Positions 17,234 to 25,193 of a DNA stretch of 64,000 nt are shown here, one piece after another. The translations under genes and the position numbers were made by a program. The stretch is from Flavobacterium glaciei. Lineage in GTDB: Bacteria > Bacteroidota > Bacteroidia > Flavobacteriales > Flavobacteriaceae. The stretch spans positions 248,001-312,000 of the forward strand of contig NZ_QQBA01000002.1 in the NCBI RefSeq assembly GCF_003350545.1, in the 5' to 3' direction. How positions within the stretch are numbered: position 1 is the first letter of the stretch; every line of letters starts with the position of its first letter. The notes below the pieces were generated by a model. It was not told the DNA's origin. It saw only the letters and a program-made list of their open reading frames with translations, and did no database searches.

Positions 17234-17386
17234 TGAAATTGAGCGCAAGCGTCTCGCTCGTGCCCACAAAGTAAACTAAAACACGCCTAAAAATTTAGCA
17301 ATTTATAAGAAAGAGACAAAGTACCATTTCTCATATATTAAACCAAGCAGTACCCTAAAAACAAAAATGGATCTAAAAATTGCGAC
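17234..17386. other. Intergenic remainder after the hairpin element
   Basis: It holds a GAGCG...CGCTC short palindrome at about 17241-17260, possibly the right part of the interrupted site 3, and otherwise featureless AT-rich DNA. Confidence 0.3.
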
Positions 17387-17407
17387 CGCTATCAGATAGC
17401 GTTTTTT
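17387..17407 (+). terminator. Small terminator-like hairpin before the MEMO-like gene
   Basis: CGCTAT pairs with ATAGCG across CAG and is followed by six T. It lies 30 bases upstream of the next start codon, so it could also act in the leader. Confidence 0.45.
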
Positions 17408-17436
17408 AGCGTAAATTGCTTGAAATAAAATTTGAT

Positions 17437-18513
17437 ATGCGATTACTACTTGTTTTTATCTGTTTGTGTTGTTTCAGTTGTAAAGTTGAAAAAAATGTAA
17501 AAAATGTTGCACCAAACCTAGCACTAGAAAAGAGAATTAGGCCTGTTCATGATACGATTGGTTTTACAAAATACAATTGGCAATTAGATTCTATTTATAA
17601 CCGTTTAGGTATTCAGGATTCTAAAAATAATTTGCAATGGAAAGCTGCTATAAGTCCGCATGACGATTATAAATACGCTGGACGTTTGTATTACGAATCG
17701 CTTAAAGGAATTAATGCCAACACGATTATTTTAATTGGTGTTGCACATCGCGCTCGAAACTTTACCCTTCAAGACAAAATCATATTTGGAGATTTCACAC
17801 ATTGGAAATCGCCTTATGGTGATTTAAAAGTGTCTGATTTAAATGCTGAAATTATGGCGCAACTACCAAAATCTTCCTACCTAGTTCATAACGATATGCA
17901 AGAGTTAGAACATTCACTAGAAGCTATCGTACCTTTTTTACATCGCAAAAACAAGAAACTACAAATAATTCCAATTCTAGTGCCTTATATCAATTACGAA
18001 ACAATTGATAGCATTAGCGGAGCTCTTTCTGATGTGGTGTCAAAAATTTTAAAACAAAAGCATCTTAAATATGGAAAGGACGTCGCAGTTGTCATTTCTA
18101 ACGATGCGGTGCATTATGGTACTGAAAATTGGAGTGGTGATTTAGCCCCTTTTGGAGTTGATGATGCAGGTACTAAAAAAGCAAGAGCTCTAGATATGGA
18201 AATTATTGAGACGTGTTTAGTAAACGAAATGAATTCTGAAAAAATAAAAACATTTACAGAATACACCGTACAAAATACGGATTACAAAGAATATAAATGG
18301 GTTTGGTGTGGTCGTTATACTGTGCCTTTTGGAGTGAGTTTTGCCAATAAATTAAATCAAGCATTATACAACAAACCTTTGACAGGAACATTTTTAGGTT
18401 ACGCATCAAGTATAGATCATGACCTTATAAAAGTAGAAGATTTAGGAATGGGAACTACAGCTATAGCCACTCAAAAACACTGGGTCGGATATGCGAGTAT
18501 AAAATATGAATAG
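17437..18513 (+). CDS. MEMO-family (AmmeMemoRadiSam protein B-like) lipoprotein
   Basis: A 358-residue lipoprotein; the signal peptide MRLLLVFICLCCFSC gives a lipidated cysteine at residue 15. The body matches the MEMO1/AMMECR1-associated protein B family: SPHDDYKYAGRLYYESL (in place of the PHAGY motif), TIILIGVAHRARNF, HSLEAIVPFLH, VVISNDAVHYG and the closing GYASSIDHD. MEMO proteins have a dioxygenase-like fold without clear catalysis. A membrane-anchored form is a variant. I start at ATG 17437 rather than TTG 17416, since this puts the signal peptide at the N-terminus. No AMMECR1 or radical-SAM partner lies next to it. Confidence 0.75.
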   Translation: MRLLLVFICLCCFSCKVEKNVKNVAPNLALEKRIRPVHDTIGFTKYNWQLDSIYNRLGIQDSKNNLQWKAAISPHDDYKYAGRLYYESLKGINANTIILIGVAHRARNFTLQDKIIFGDFTHWKSPYGDLKVSDLNAEIMAQLPKSSYLVHNDMQELEHSLEAIVPFLHRKNKKLQIIPILVPYINYETIDSISGALSDVVSKILKQKHLKYGKDVAVVISNDAVHYGTENWSGDLAPFGVDDAGTKKARALDMEIIETCLVNEMNSEKIKTFTEYTVQNTDYKEYKWVWCGRYTVPFGVSFANKLNQALYNKPLTGTFLGYASSIDHDLIKVEDLGMGTTAIATQKHWVGYASIKYE

Positions 18514-18713
18514 AGAAATGATCCAGTAGCATGAGAAAATTAATTAAGTAGAAATCGGTCTGCACTGGCGCTCGTTTACAACAAGTGCCAACTCAAAATA
18601 TAAAAACAAATCATAGCGTTTGCAACGCAGCTAACTAGTATAAAATATTTTTAAAAAATGCACTTGCTCGCTAGGCTCAAAACTTTTGAGCTTTAGTCAA
18701 AAGAAAAAAAAAG
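18514..18713. other. Intergenic stretch with a palindrome before the Nudix gene
   Basis: GCTCAAAACTTTTGAGC at about 18675-18691 is a near-perfect palindrome 23 bases before the start codon. The remainder holds scattered cassette-like words (TTTACAACAAGTGCC, TTTGCAACGC) but no pair of inverted ends that I could match. Confidence 0.35.
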
Positions 18714-19112
18714 ATGAAAGAAATAGATAAAATAGCTTTAATAAAAATTGAAAACGGCCAAATTTTAAGCACTAAATCAAAAGGTAAAAACAAATATTAT
18801 ATACCCGGAGGCAAAAGAGAAAATAATGAAACCGATGAACAAACTTTAATCAGAGAAATTCAAGAAGAATTAAGTGTTGAAATAATAAATGAATCTATTA
18901 AATATGTTGGGACTTTTAAAGCGCAATCACACGGAGCTATTGAGGGAGTAATTGTAAAAATGACGTGTTACAATGCTGATTACATTGGAGAACCGAAAGC
19001 CAATAATGAAATTGAAGAAATAAAGTGGTTAAATTATACAGATTTAGATATAATATCAGAAGTTGATAAAATTATCTTTAAACATCTGAAAGAAAACGGA
19101 TTATTAATTTAA
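18714..19112 (+). CDS. Nudix hydrolase
   Basis: A 132-residue Nudix enzyme, which hydrolyses a nucleoside diphosphate linked to another group. The Nudix box is intact at about 32-54: GGKRENNE followed by REIQEELSV (GX5EX7REUXEEXGU, with Val at the last position). IPGGKRE just before it is typical. The fold ends with EIEEIKWLNYTDL, common in the MutT-like group. The substrate cannot be told. The gene stands alone after a palindromic leader. Confidence 0.85.
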   Translation: MKEIDKIALIKIENGQILSTKSKGKNKYYIPGGKRENNETDEQTLIREIQEELSVEIINESIKYVGTFKAQSHGAIEGVIVKMTCYNADYIGEPKANNEIEEIKWLNYTDLDIISEVDKIIFKHLKENGLLI

Positions 19113-19336
19113 GTCGAAATAAAAATTTACTTAGAAAATGCCGATTATCTAATTCAAGTTTCCATTGATTCCCGATTACAAAGTATCCTTGAAATTATTT
19201 TAATTTTTTGTAAATGCTATCCTAATGTCTCTGACTTTGCGCAATTTTAAAAATTTGTGTTTACACCGATAAGAACGCAATCAAAAGAAAATACAAGATA
19301 TAATTGATTCGACCGCTACTATAATAAAAGATAAAA
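19113..19336. other. Intergenic stretch, no firm feature
   Basis: AT-rich. A word AATGTCTCTGACTT at about 19224-19237 also occurs at about 4513-4526; its meaning is unknown. Confidence 0.25.
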
Positions 19337-19762
19337 ATGACACAGATATTCAACATAAAAAATGGACAAATTGTTTTTGAAACCGATAAAATTAGAATTT
19401 CGGACAATTCAAAGAAAAATAATCTTATTATGTTAATCAGTGCAGGTATTTGGACAATATTTGGTACTTTATCGGTTATGAGATATTTCAAAACTGGCGA
19501 CCAGTTCTTACTTTGGACAGGTTTATTTATTGGAATAGGTCATTTCGTGTTTTTTATACTAAGTTTATTTCGGTCAAATCAGAATGAAATTTTATTTAAT
19601 TATATAAAGTCAATAAAAATCAAACAACGATTTGGAAATAAATTTTTGGACATAAGACTAAAAAATAATAGACTCAGGAGAGTCATTGGTGTAGAGAATT
19701 CAGTAGAACTTAAAGATTACATCAAATCAAATATTGAGAACAAGATAAACTACGCCATTTAA
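19337..19762 (+). CDS. Small membrane protein with a PH-like C-terminal part
   Basis: A 141-residue protein. After a soluble N-terminus of about 28 residues come two hydrophobic segments (about 29-50 and 57-77). The C-terminal half (NEILFNYIKSIKIKQRF..., LDIRLKNNRLRRVIG) looks like the beta-rich bacterial PH-like or DUF-type membrane domain. No enzyme motif is visible. It is followed after 2 bases by AACAGCTAATGTCTC and a small hairpin (CATTGT...GCAAAC) that recalls the cassette sites, but I found no matching left end. The function is unknown. Confidence 0.6.
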   Translation: MTQIFNIKNGQIVFETDKIRISDNSKKNNLIMLISAGIWTIFGTLSVMRYFKTGDQFLLWTGLFIGIGHFVFFILSLFRSNQNEILFNYIKSIKIKQRFGNKFLDIRLKNNRLRRVIGVENSVELKDYIKSNIENKINYAI

Positions 19763-19856
19763 CAGCTAATGTCTCATTGTATTTGCAACGCAAACAATAA
19801 CAATGTCATAACGCAACCAAATACCCTTTTTGCTATCTTTATAAAAACATTTTGCA

Positions 19857-20348
19857 ATGAAAAAAATAGTACTTCTCCTGCTGGCTTCATTTTTATTCAT
19901 TTCTTGTTGGCCTACAACAGATAACGGTGAATTTGCTCAACAACAATACAAACCGGTGATTATTGCCCGCAGCACTCTGGAAAGTTCCATTGCTTTTCAA
20001 AATGCACAACCCATTATTAAATCAGGAAAAATTTATATCAAGGACGATTTAATGTTTATCAATGATGTCAATAAAGGTTTTCATGTTTATGATTATTCAG
20101 ATTCTAAGAAACCAATCCGACTCCATTTTATAAAAGCTCCGGGAGCGACTGACTTAGCTATCAAAGGAAATACAGTGTACATCAATCAAGCAGTCGATTT
20201 AGTTACTGCCACTTTCAATCCTGCCACCAAAATTTTTACGGTTACCAACAGAAATAAAAATGTGTTTCCGCAAAAGCAAGCTCCAAATGGTTTGCATGGC
20301 TATACTAAAGAAAATGAAATAATAATCGATTGGACTTTAATTAAATAA
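19857..20348 (+). CDS. Lipoprotein with LVIVD-type repeat, first of a pair
   Basis: A 163-residue lipoprotein (lipobox LFISC, Cys17). The segment INDVNKGFHVYDYSDSKKP followed by ATDLAIKGNTVYINQAVDL is an LVIVD repeat, the blade unit of a predicted secreted propeller. At 163 residues it holds about two blades, too few for a closed ring on its own. It is 3 bases upstream of a second LVIVD lipoprotein, so the two are almost certainly translated from one message and may assemble together. The partner or ligand is unknown. Confidence 0.7.
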   Translation: MKKIVLLLLASFLFISCWPTTDNGEFAQQQYKPVIIARSTLESSIAFQNAQPIIKSGKIYIKDDLMFINDVNKGFHVYDYSDSKKPIRLHFIKAPGATDLAIKGNTVYINQAVDLVTATFNPATKIFTVTNRNKNVFPQKQAPNGLHGYTKENEIIIDWTLIK

Positions 20349-20351
20349 CAG

Positions 20352-21080
20352 ATGAAAAAAATTATATCCTTCGTATTATTTGTGTTTATAATGGGTTGCT
20401 CAGACAGTGACAGCACTCAAAACGGCGATATTGGACAAGGCGGTTCACTTGCTGTTTTTGCCATAAAAGGGAATTATTTATACGGTGTTGACCAAATGAA
20501 ATTGAATGTATTCTCATTAATCAATCCAGAAAAACCCGTAAAAGTCAATGAGATTACCATAGGTTTTGATATTGAAACCTTGTTTTCATACGGAGATAAT
20601 TTGTTTATTGGATCTAGAAACGGAATGTTTATCTATTCGATCACCAATCCTGAAAATCCAACTAAATTATCGAGTGTGCAACACTTTACCGCTTGTGATC
20701 CTGTCATTGCAAATAGCACGCATTCCTATGTGACATTGAACTCGAACGCAACTTGTGGCAATAACACTAACGTTTTGCAGGTTTATGACACCAAAGATCT
20801 TACAAACCCAAAATTAATTCACAGTAGAACACTCTCGCAACCAAAAGGCATCAGTTTTTACACCGCGGATTATTTACTGGTTTGTGATGATGTTATCAAA
20901 ATATTCAACATTCAAAATCCTGTTGAACCTGTTTTAGTGCATGCTATCGACAAAAATTGTTTTGATTTAATTATACGTGACAACACTTTATTTGCCATTG
21001 GGAACAAAGGCGTTTATCGTTATAAATTGAATCCAAATGACATAAAAGACATACAATTGGAGAGTGAAACAACGTTTTAA
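20352..21080 (+). CDS. LVIVD-repeat lipoprotein, second of a pair
   Basis: A 242-residue lipoprotein (lipobox IMGCS, Cys16). Blade-like repeats of about 42 residues recur: LNVFSLINPEKPVKV, MFIYSITNPENPTKL, LQVYDTKDLTNPKLI and IKIFNIQNPVEPVLV. This spacing and the xVYDxxxPxxP consensus mark LVIVD repeats, predicted to form a beta-propeller outside the inner membrane. Such proteins often bind partners and do not catalyse. Its 3' end overlaps the convergent methyltransferase gene by 4 bases. Confidence 0.75.
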   Translation: MKKIISFVLFVFIMGCSDSDSTQNGDIGQGGSLAVFAIKGNYLYGVDQMKLNVFSLINPEKPVKVNEITIGFDIETLFSYGDNLFIGSRNGMFIYSITNPENPTKLSSVQHFTACDPVIANSTHSYVTLNSNATCGNNTNVLQVYDTKDLTNPKLIHSRTLSQPKGISFYTADYLLVCDDVIKIFNIQNPVEPVLVHAIDKNCFDLIIRDNTLFAIGNKGVYRYKLNPNDIKDIQLESETTF

Positions 21081-21733
21081 CGTTGCTCAAAATATCGTTC
21101 TTCAATTCGCTTGATATCTTTTATCGAATTTTTGGCCCAAGCCAAACGCTTTTCTAAAATTTCATTTTCGGATAAATGCCAATCAATGTTTGAATTGCGC
21201 AATCGATTCGTTAGGTTTTGAATGATGATTGCCGCAGAAACCGATATATTCAAACTTTCTGTAAAACCTACCATCGGGATTTTTAGAAAACCGTCGGCGC
21301 GTTTCAAAATTTCTTCGGATAATCCGTCTCTTTCTGTGCCAAAAAATAAAGCGCTGGGTTTAGAAATATCAAAATCTTCCATCAAACAATCATTCTCATG
21401 TGGTGTAGTAGCAATGATTTGGTATCCTTTACTTTTTAATGTATCCACACAATTTGTAATACTGTCGAATGTATTGATGTCAACCCATTTTTGAGCACCC
21501 ATCGCAATTTCCTTGTCTATACTTTTCCCGTAGCGCTGTTCGATAACGTTTAATTCCTGAATTCCAAAAATCTCGCAGCTACGCATTACCGCACTTGTAT
21601 TGTGCATTTGAAAAATATCTTCAACAACAATCGTAAAATGTTTGGTTCTATTTTGTAATACTTTCAGAAATTTTTCTTTGCGGTTATCGGTTAAGATATT
21701 TTCTAAAAAAGCGAGATACTCTAAATCAATCAT
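21077..21733 (-). CDS. trmH: TrmH/SpoU-family RNA 2'-O-methyltransferase
   Basis: A 218-residue enzyme with a trefoil-knot SPOUT fold. Motif 1 is HNTSAVMRSCEIFGI (Asn and Arg both present), motif 2 is ALFFGTERDGLS and motif 3 is IPMVGFTESLNISVSAAI. The length and the C-terminal helix fit TrmH, which methylates G18 of tRNA, better than the 23S rRNA enzymes; this assignment is by similarity in layout. The minus-strand -7 box TATTTTTG lies at 21753-21760, 20 bases upstream of the start. Confidence 0.82.
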   Translation of the reverse strand: MIDLEYLAFLENILTDNRKEKFLKVLQNRTKHFTIVVEDIFQMHNTSAVMRSCEIFGIQELNVIEQRYGKSIDKEIAMGAQKWVDINTFDSITNCVDTLKSKGYQIIATTPHENDCLMEDFDISKPSALFFGTERDGLSEEILKRADGFLKIPMVGFTESLNISVSAAIIIQNLTNRLRNSNIDWHLSENEILEKRLAWAKNSIKDIKRIEERYFEQR

Positions 21734-21752
21734 TGGGGATTATTTTTTTTGG

Positions 21753-21760
21753 CAAAAATA
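21753..21760 (-). promoter_or_regulatory. -7 box for the trmH-like gene
   Basis: It reads TATTTTTG on the minus strand. No good TTG box at the usual distance. Confidence 0.4.
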
Positions 21761-22003
21761 GTAAAAAGAAATAGCCCCTAATTCACTGATATATCATTTG
21801 TTTAGTACAACATAATCAAATAACCATTCAAGGAACAAAAATTAACCGCAAATTCGCAGATTTAATCGTTTATCTAATTCTAAAAAAATATGTGAATCTA
21901 TGGCAAAAAAAAAAGTGTAAATACACTAATTTTAATTTCTATTAAATAATTTAAAAAATCAGCGTTTGAAAATCCGTTTCATCTGCGTCTAATAATAAAT
22001 TAC

Positions 22004-22696
22004 ATGAAAAAGAAACTAGTAGTCCTAACCGGAGCGGGAATCAGTGCCGAAAGTGGTATTAAAACCTTTAGGGACAGTGACGGATTATGGGAAGGTCATA
22101 ACGTGTTAGATGTGGCCACGCCAGAAGGTTGGAATAAAAACCCAGCTTTGGTACTTGATTTTTACAATCAAAGACGAAAACAACTTAAGGAAGTTACCCC
22201 TAATCTAGGGCATCAGATTCTTGCTGAATTAGAAAAGGATTTTGAGGTGCACATAATCACACAAAATGTAGATGATTTACACGAACGCGCCGGAAGCTCG
22301 AATGTGTTGCATTTGCATGGCGAATTATTAAAAGTTAGAAGCACAGAAAATCCAAATCACATCCTAGATTGGCAGGACGATCTGAATTTTGGCGATGTAG
22401 ACGAAAATAAAAATCAATTGCGACCGCATATTGTTTGGTTTGGCGAAGAAGTTCCTGCGCTTGATGAAGCGATAATATTAACTCAAAATGCGGATTATTT
22501 TGCCGTCATTGGAACTTCGTTACAAGTCTATCCTGCGGCAGGATTAATCGATTTTACGACTCGGGAAACACCTATTTTTTATATTGATCCAAAACCTATA
22601 AAAATCCCAAATGTTAGAAACCCACTAGAAGTCATTCCAGAGGTAGCTTCAATAGGTGTAGCTGTTTTAAAAGAAAAATTGCTTAATAAATTGTAA
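22004..22696 (+). CDS. cobB: Sir2-family NAD-dependent protein deacylase (class III)
   Basis: A 230-residue sirtuin that removes acyl groups from lysine using NAD. It has GAGISAESGIKTFRD (NAD-binding), TQNVDDLHERAG and the catalytic histidine (about 105) in LHLHGEL. Tyr54 and Arg57 in FYNQRR are the class III pair that favours succinyl or malonyl groups. The region where the zinc site normally lies (about 108-145) contains no cysteine at all, so the structural zinc appears to be lost, as I recall for other Bacteroidetes sirtuins. A degenerate AATGGC tract separates it from purB. Confidence 0.88.
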   Translation: MKKKLVVLTGAGISAESGIKTFRDSDGLWEGHNVLDVATPEGWNKNPALVLDFYNQRRKQLKEVTPNLGHQILAELEKDFEVHIITQNVDDLHERAGSSNVLHLHGELLKVRSTENPNHILDWQDDLNFGDVDENKNQLRPHIVWFGEEVPALDEAIILTQNADYFAVIGTSLQVYPAAGLIDFTTRETPIFYIDPKPIKIPNVRNPLEVIPEVASIGVAVLKEKLLNKL

Positions 22697-22699
22697 TGA

Positions 22700-22795
22700 C
22701 AAAGACAATGGCAATGGCAATGGCAATGAAAAAATCAAAGACAACGGCAATGGAAATAAAAATGATAATAAAATAACAACTCCAATGTCAATGGC
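22700..22795. repeat. Degenerate AATGGC/AATGAC hexamer tract
   Basis: Six-base words of the form (G/A)ACAATGGCAATGGC recur with drift between cobB and purB. No coding frame is kept. Confidence 0.5.
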
Positions 22796-22871
22796 AATAA
22801 AAAAAAATAGTTTCAATAACAAATTCCCTCAAAAAATCTAAACTTATACCCCATAACTTGTAACTTATAAC

Positions 22872-22879
22872 TATTTTTG
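22872..22879 (+). promoter_or_regulatory. -7 box for purB
   Basis: TATTTTTG lies 26 bases upstream of the purB start. The nearest TTG is only 11 bases upstream of it, so the -33 box is uncertain. Confidence 0.4.
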
Positions 22880-22904
22880 TGCTTTTCGAACAAACAACTA
22901 AACA

Positions 22905-24251
22905 ATGACTACTTTAAACGAATTGAACGCTATATCACCAATTGACGGAAGATATAGAAACAAGACTATTTCGCTGGCTCCATTTTTCTCTGAAGAAGCC
23001 TTAATCAAATACCGCGTATTGGTTGAAATTGAATATTTTATTGCTTTGTGCGAAGTACCTTTGCCACAACTTACAACCGTAAACCCTGATGTATTCGAGA
23101 GTTTACGTAACATTTATAAAAATTTCTCTACAGAAGATGCGCTTTGGATCAAAGAAACGGAGAAAGTGACCAACCACGATGTAAAAGCAGTGGAATATTT
23201 CATCAAAGATGCTTTTGAAAAATTAGGATTATCCCAATATAAAGAGTTCATCCACTTTGGATTGACTTCGCAAGATATTAATAATACAGCGATACCGCTT
23301 TCGACAAAAGAAGCTTTCGAGAAAGTGTACATGCATTCTTTGATTACATTAACATCAAAACTAAAAGATTTAAGTCTGGAATGGGCAGCTGTTCCAATGC
23401 TAGCTCGTACGCACGGACAACCAGCTTCCCCAACGCGTTTGGGTAAAGAAATTGGTGTTTTTGTAGAGCGTTTAGAGGAGCAAATGCGTTTGTTATTTAA
23501 TATTCCTTTTGCAGCTAAATTTGGTGGTGCAACCGGTAATTACAATGCGCATCATGTGGCATATCCTCAAATTGATTGGAGAAAATTTGGTGGGAAATTC
23601 GTAGAGGAAAATCTTGGTTTACATCACTCCTTCCCTACTACACAAATTGAACATTACGATCATTTTGCAGCATTTTTTGATGCTTTGAAAAGAATAAATA
23701 CCATAATTATAGATTTAGATAGAGATATTTGGACTTATGTTTCGATGGAATATTTCAAACAAAAAATCAAAGCGGGAGAAATAGGTTCTTCTGCGATGCC
23801 ACATAAAGTAAACCCAATTGATTTTGAAAATTCAGAAGGAAATTTAGGAATTGCTAATGCAATTTTCGAACATCTTTCGGCTAAATTACCGTTATCAAGA
23901 TTACAACGCGATTTGACGGACAGTACGGTTTTGAGAAATATTGGCGTACCAATGGGACATACGTTAATTGCTTTTGAAGCTACTTTGAAGGGATTAAACA
24001 AATTGTTACTGAACGAACCAAAATTTCACGAAGATTTAGAGAAAAACTGGGCAGTTGTTGCGGAAGCGATTCAAACAATCTTGCGTCGCGAAGGATATCC
24101 TAATCCGTATGAAGCCTTGAAAGGATTGACTAGAACCAATGAAGCGATTGATAAAAATGCAATTCATGGTTTTATTGCAACACTAGATGTTTCAGATGAA
24201 ATTAAAGCTGAATTGATGCAAATCACTCCTAGCAACTTCTTAGGAATATAA
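22905..24251 (+). CDS. purB: Adenylosuccinate lyase
   Basis: A 448-residue enzyme of purine synthesis that cleaves SAICAR and adenylosuccinate, releasing fumarate. The N-terminus NAISPIDGRYRNKT is typical of the E. coli-type subgroup. The catalytic loop SSAMPHKVNPIDFENSEGN lies at about 289-307; the other active-site segments are HFGLTSQDINN, ARTHGQPASPT and LRNIGVPMGHT. Length is as expected. A hairpin with T run follows at 24388. It is a single gene, with guaB about 4 kb further on. Confidence 0.96.
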   Translation: MTTLNELNAISPIDGRYRNKTISLAPFFSEEALIKYRVLVEIEYFIALCEVPLPQLTTVNPDVFESLRNIYKNFSTEDALWIKETEKVTNHDVKAVEYFIKDAFEKLGLSQYKEFIHFGLTSQDINNTAIPLSTKEAFEKVYMHSLITLTSKLKDLSLEWAAVPMLARTHGQPASPTRLGKEIGVFVERLEEQMRLLFNIPFAAKFGGATGNYNAHHVAYPQIDWRKFGGKFVEENLGLHHSFPTTQIEHYDHFAAFFDALKRINTIIIDLDRDIWTYVSMEYFKQKIKAGEIGSSAMPHKVNPIDFENSEGNLGIANAIFEHLSAKLPLSRLQRDLTDSTVLRNIGVPMGHTLIAFEATLKGLNKLLLNEPKFHEDLEKNWAVVAEAIQTILRREGYPNPYEALKGLTRTNEAIDKNAIHGFIATLDVSDEIKAELMQITPSNFLGI

Positions 24252-24387
24252 GTTTATCATTCAGACAATTTAATTAAAAATTCTTAACGACTTTTTTTAA
24301 AATTAAATTCCTTAATTATATAACAAGCTAAAGTTGATTGCTATTCTTTTTTTATACTATTATCACTGAACAAAAATTATAAGCTCT
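24252..24387. other. AT-rich intergenic DNA after purB
   Basis: Nothing recognised before the hairpin that follows. Confidence 0.3.
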
Positions 24388-24441
24388 AATCCTGTCAGAA
24401 AAAAGTGTTGATTTTATTTTGGCGGGATTTTCTTTTTTTTA
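24388..24441 (+). terminator. Terminator-like hairpin downstream of purB
   Basis: AATCCTGTC pairs with GGCGGGATT, with two G-U pairs, and is followed by TTCTTTTTTTT. The remainder up to 24586 is AT-rich with no other sign. Confidence 0.5.
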
Positions 24442-24586
24442 CTTGTCAAAAAAATTGAATCTTTTTAAATTATAAAAAATTAAGCAATATTTTATATCTT
24501 TCAATGCGGTTTTAAAACACTTTGAAAATTTGTGAATCAAATAAATAACCCAGTTGAACTTTTAAATAAAAAAGCAAAAAAAATTT

Positions 24587-25192
24587 ATGTCAAAAAATAA
24601 AATCTTAATTCTATTTTCCCATCCCCTATTCGAAAAATCACATGCGAATAAAGAATTGGTGAAAAATATTCCAGAATCAGAAAACATAACTTTTCATGAT
24701 TTATATGAGGAATATCCTGATTTTGATATAGATGTAAAAAAGGAACAATTGTTATTAAGCGAGCATAACATTATCATTTGGCATCATCCCATGTATTGGT
24801 ACAGTTGCCCGCCACTGATGAAGCAATATATTGATATGGTACTGGAACATAACTGGGCTTATGGAAAAAAAGGTAAAGCATTGCAGGATAAAACTATTTT
24901 TCAAGTAATTACAACTGGTGGAGACAAAGAAAATTATTGTGAAACGGGAAGTGATCGCTATAGTATTCTTGAATTATTAGAACCTTTTAACCAAACTGCA
25001 AAAGTCTGCAATATGATTTACCTGCCTCCATTTGTTGTGCATGGAACCCACAATATGACTAAAGAAGACTATGAAAAAAACGGGATCATTTATGGTTATT
25101 TTCTCGACTATTTAGAAAACAGTAATTTAGATAACGACGAAATTTTGCAGTACCATTACTTTAATGAATGGTTTGCTACAATACAAATATAA
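24587..25192 (+). CDS. NAD(P)H-dependent quinone oxidoreductase, KefF/KefG-like
   Basis: A 201-residue flavodoxin-fold protein: KILILFSHPLFEKSHANKEL (FMN loop), HDLYEEYPDFDIDV, WHHPMYWYSCPPLMKQYIDM and AYGKKGKALQDK. This pattern is that of KefF/KefG, cytoplasmic subunits that bind to and activate Kef-type potassium efflux and have quinone reductase activity. The next gene starts one base after its stop codon and encodes the Kef-type transporter, which supports this role. Confidence 0.85.
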   Translation: MSKNKILILFSHPLFEKSHANKELVKNIPESENITFHDLYEEYPDFDIDVKKEQLLLSEHNIIIWHHPMYWYSCPPLMKQYIDMVLEHNWAYGKKGKALQDKTIFQVITTGGDKENYCETGSDRYSILELLEPFNQTAKVCNMIYLPPFVVHGTHNMTKEDYEKNGIIYGYFLDYLENSNLDNDEILQYHYFNEWFATIQI

Positions 25193-25193
25193 G

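Noticed and set aside
22700..22795. AATGGC tract as a phase-variation repeat controlling purB
   Set aside because: The units are too degenerate for efficient slippage and lie outside the coding region; no link to purB expression is visible.
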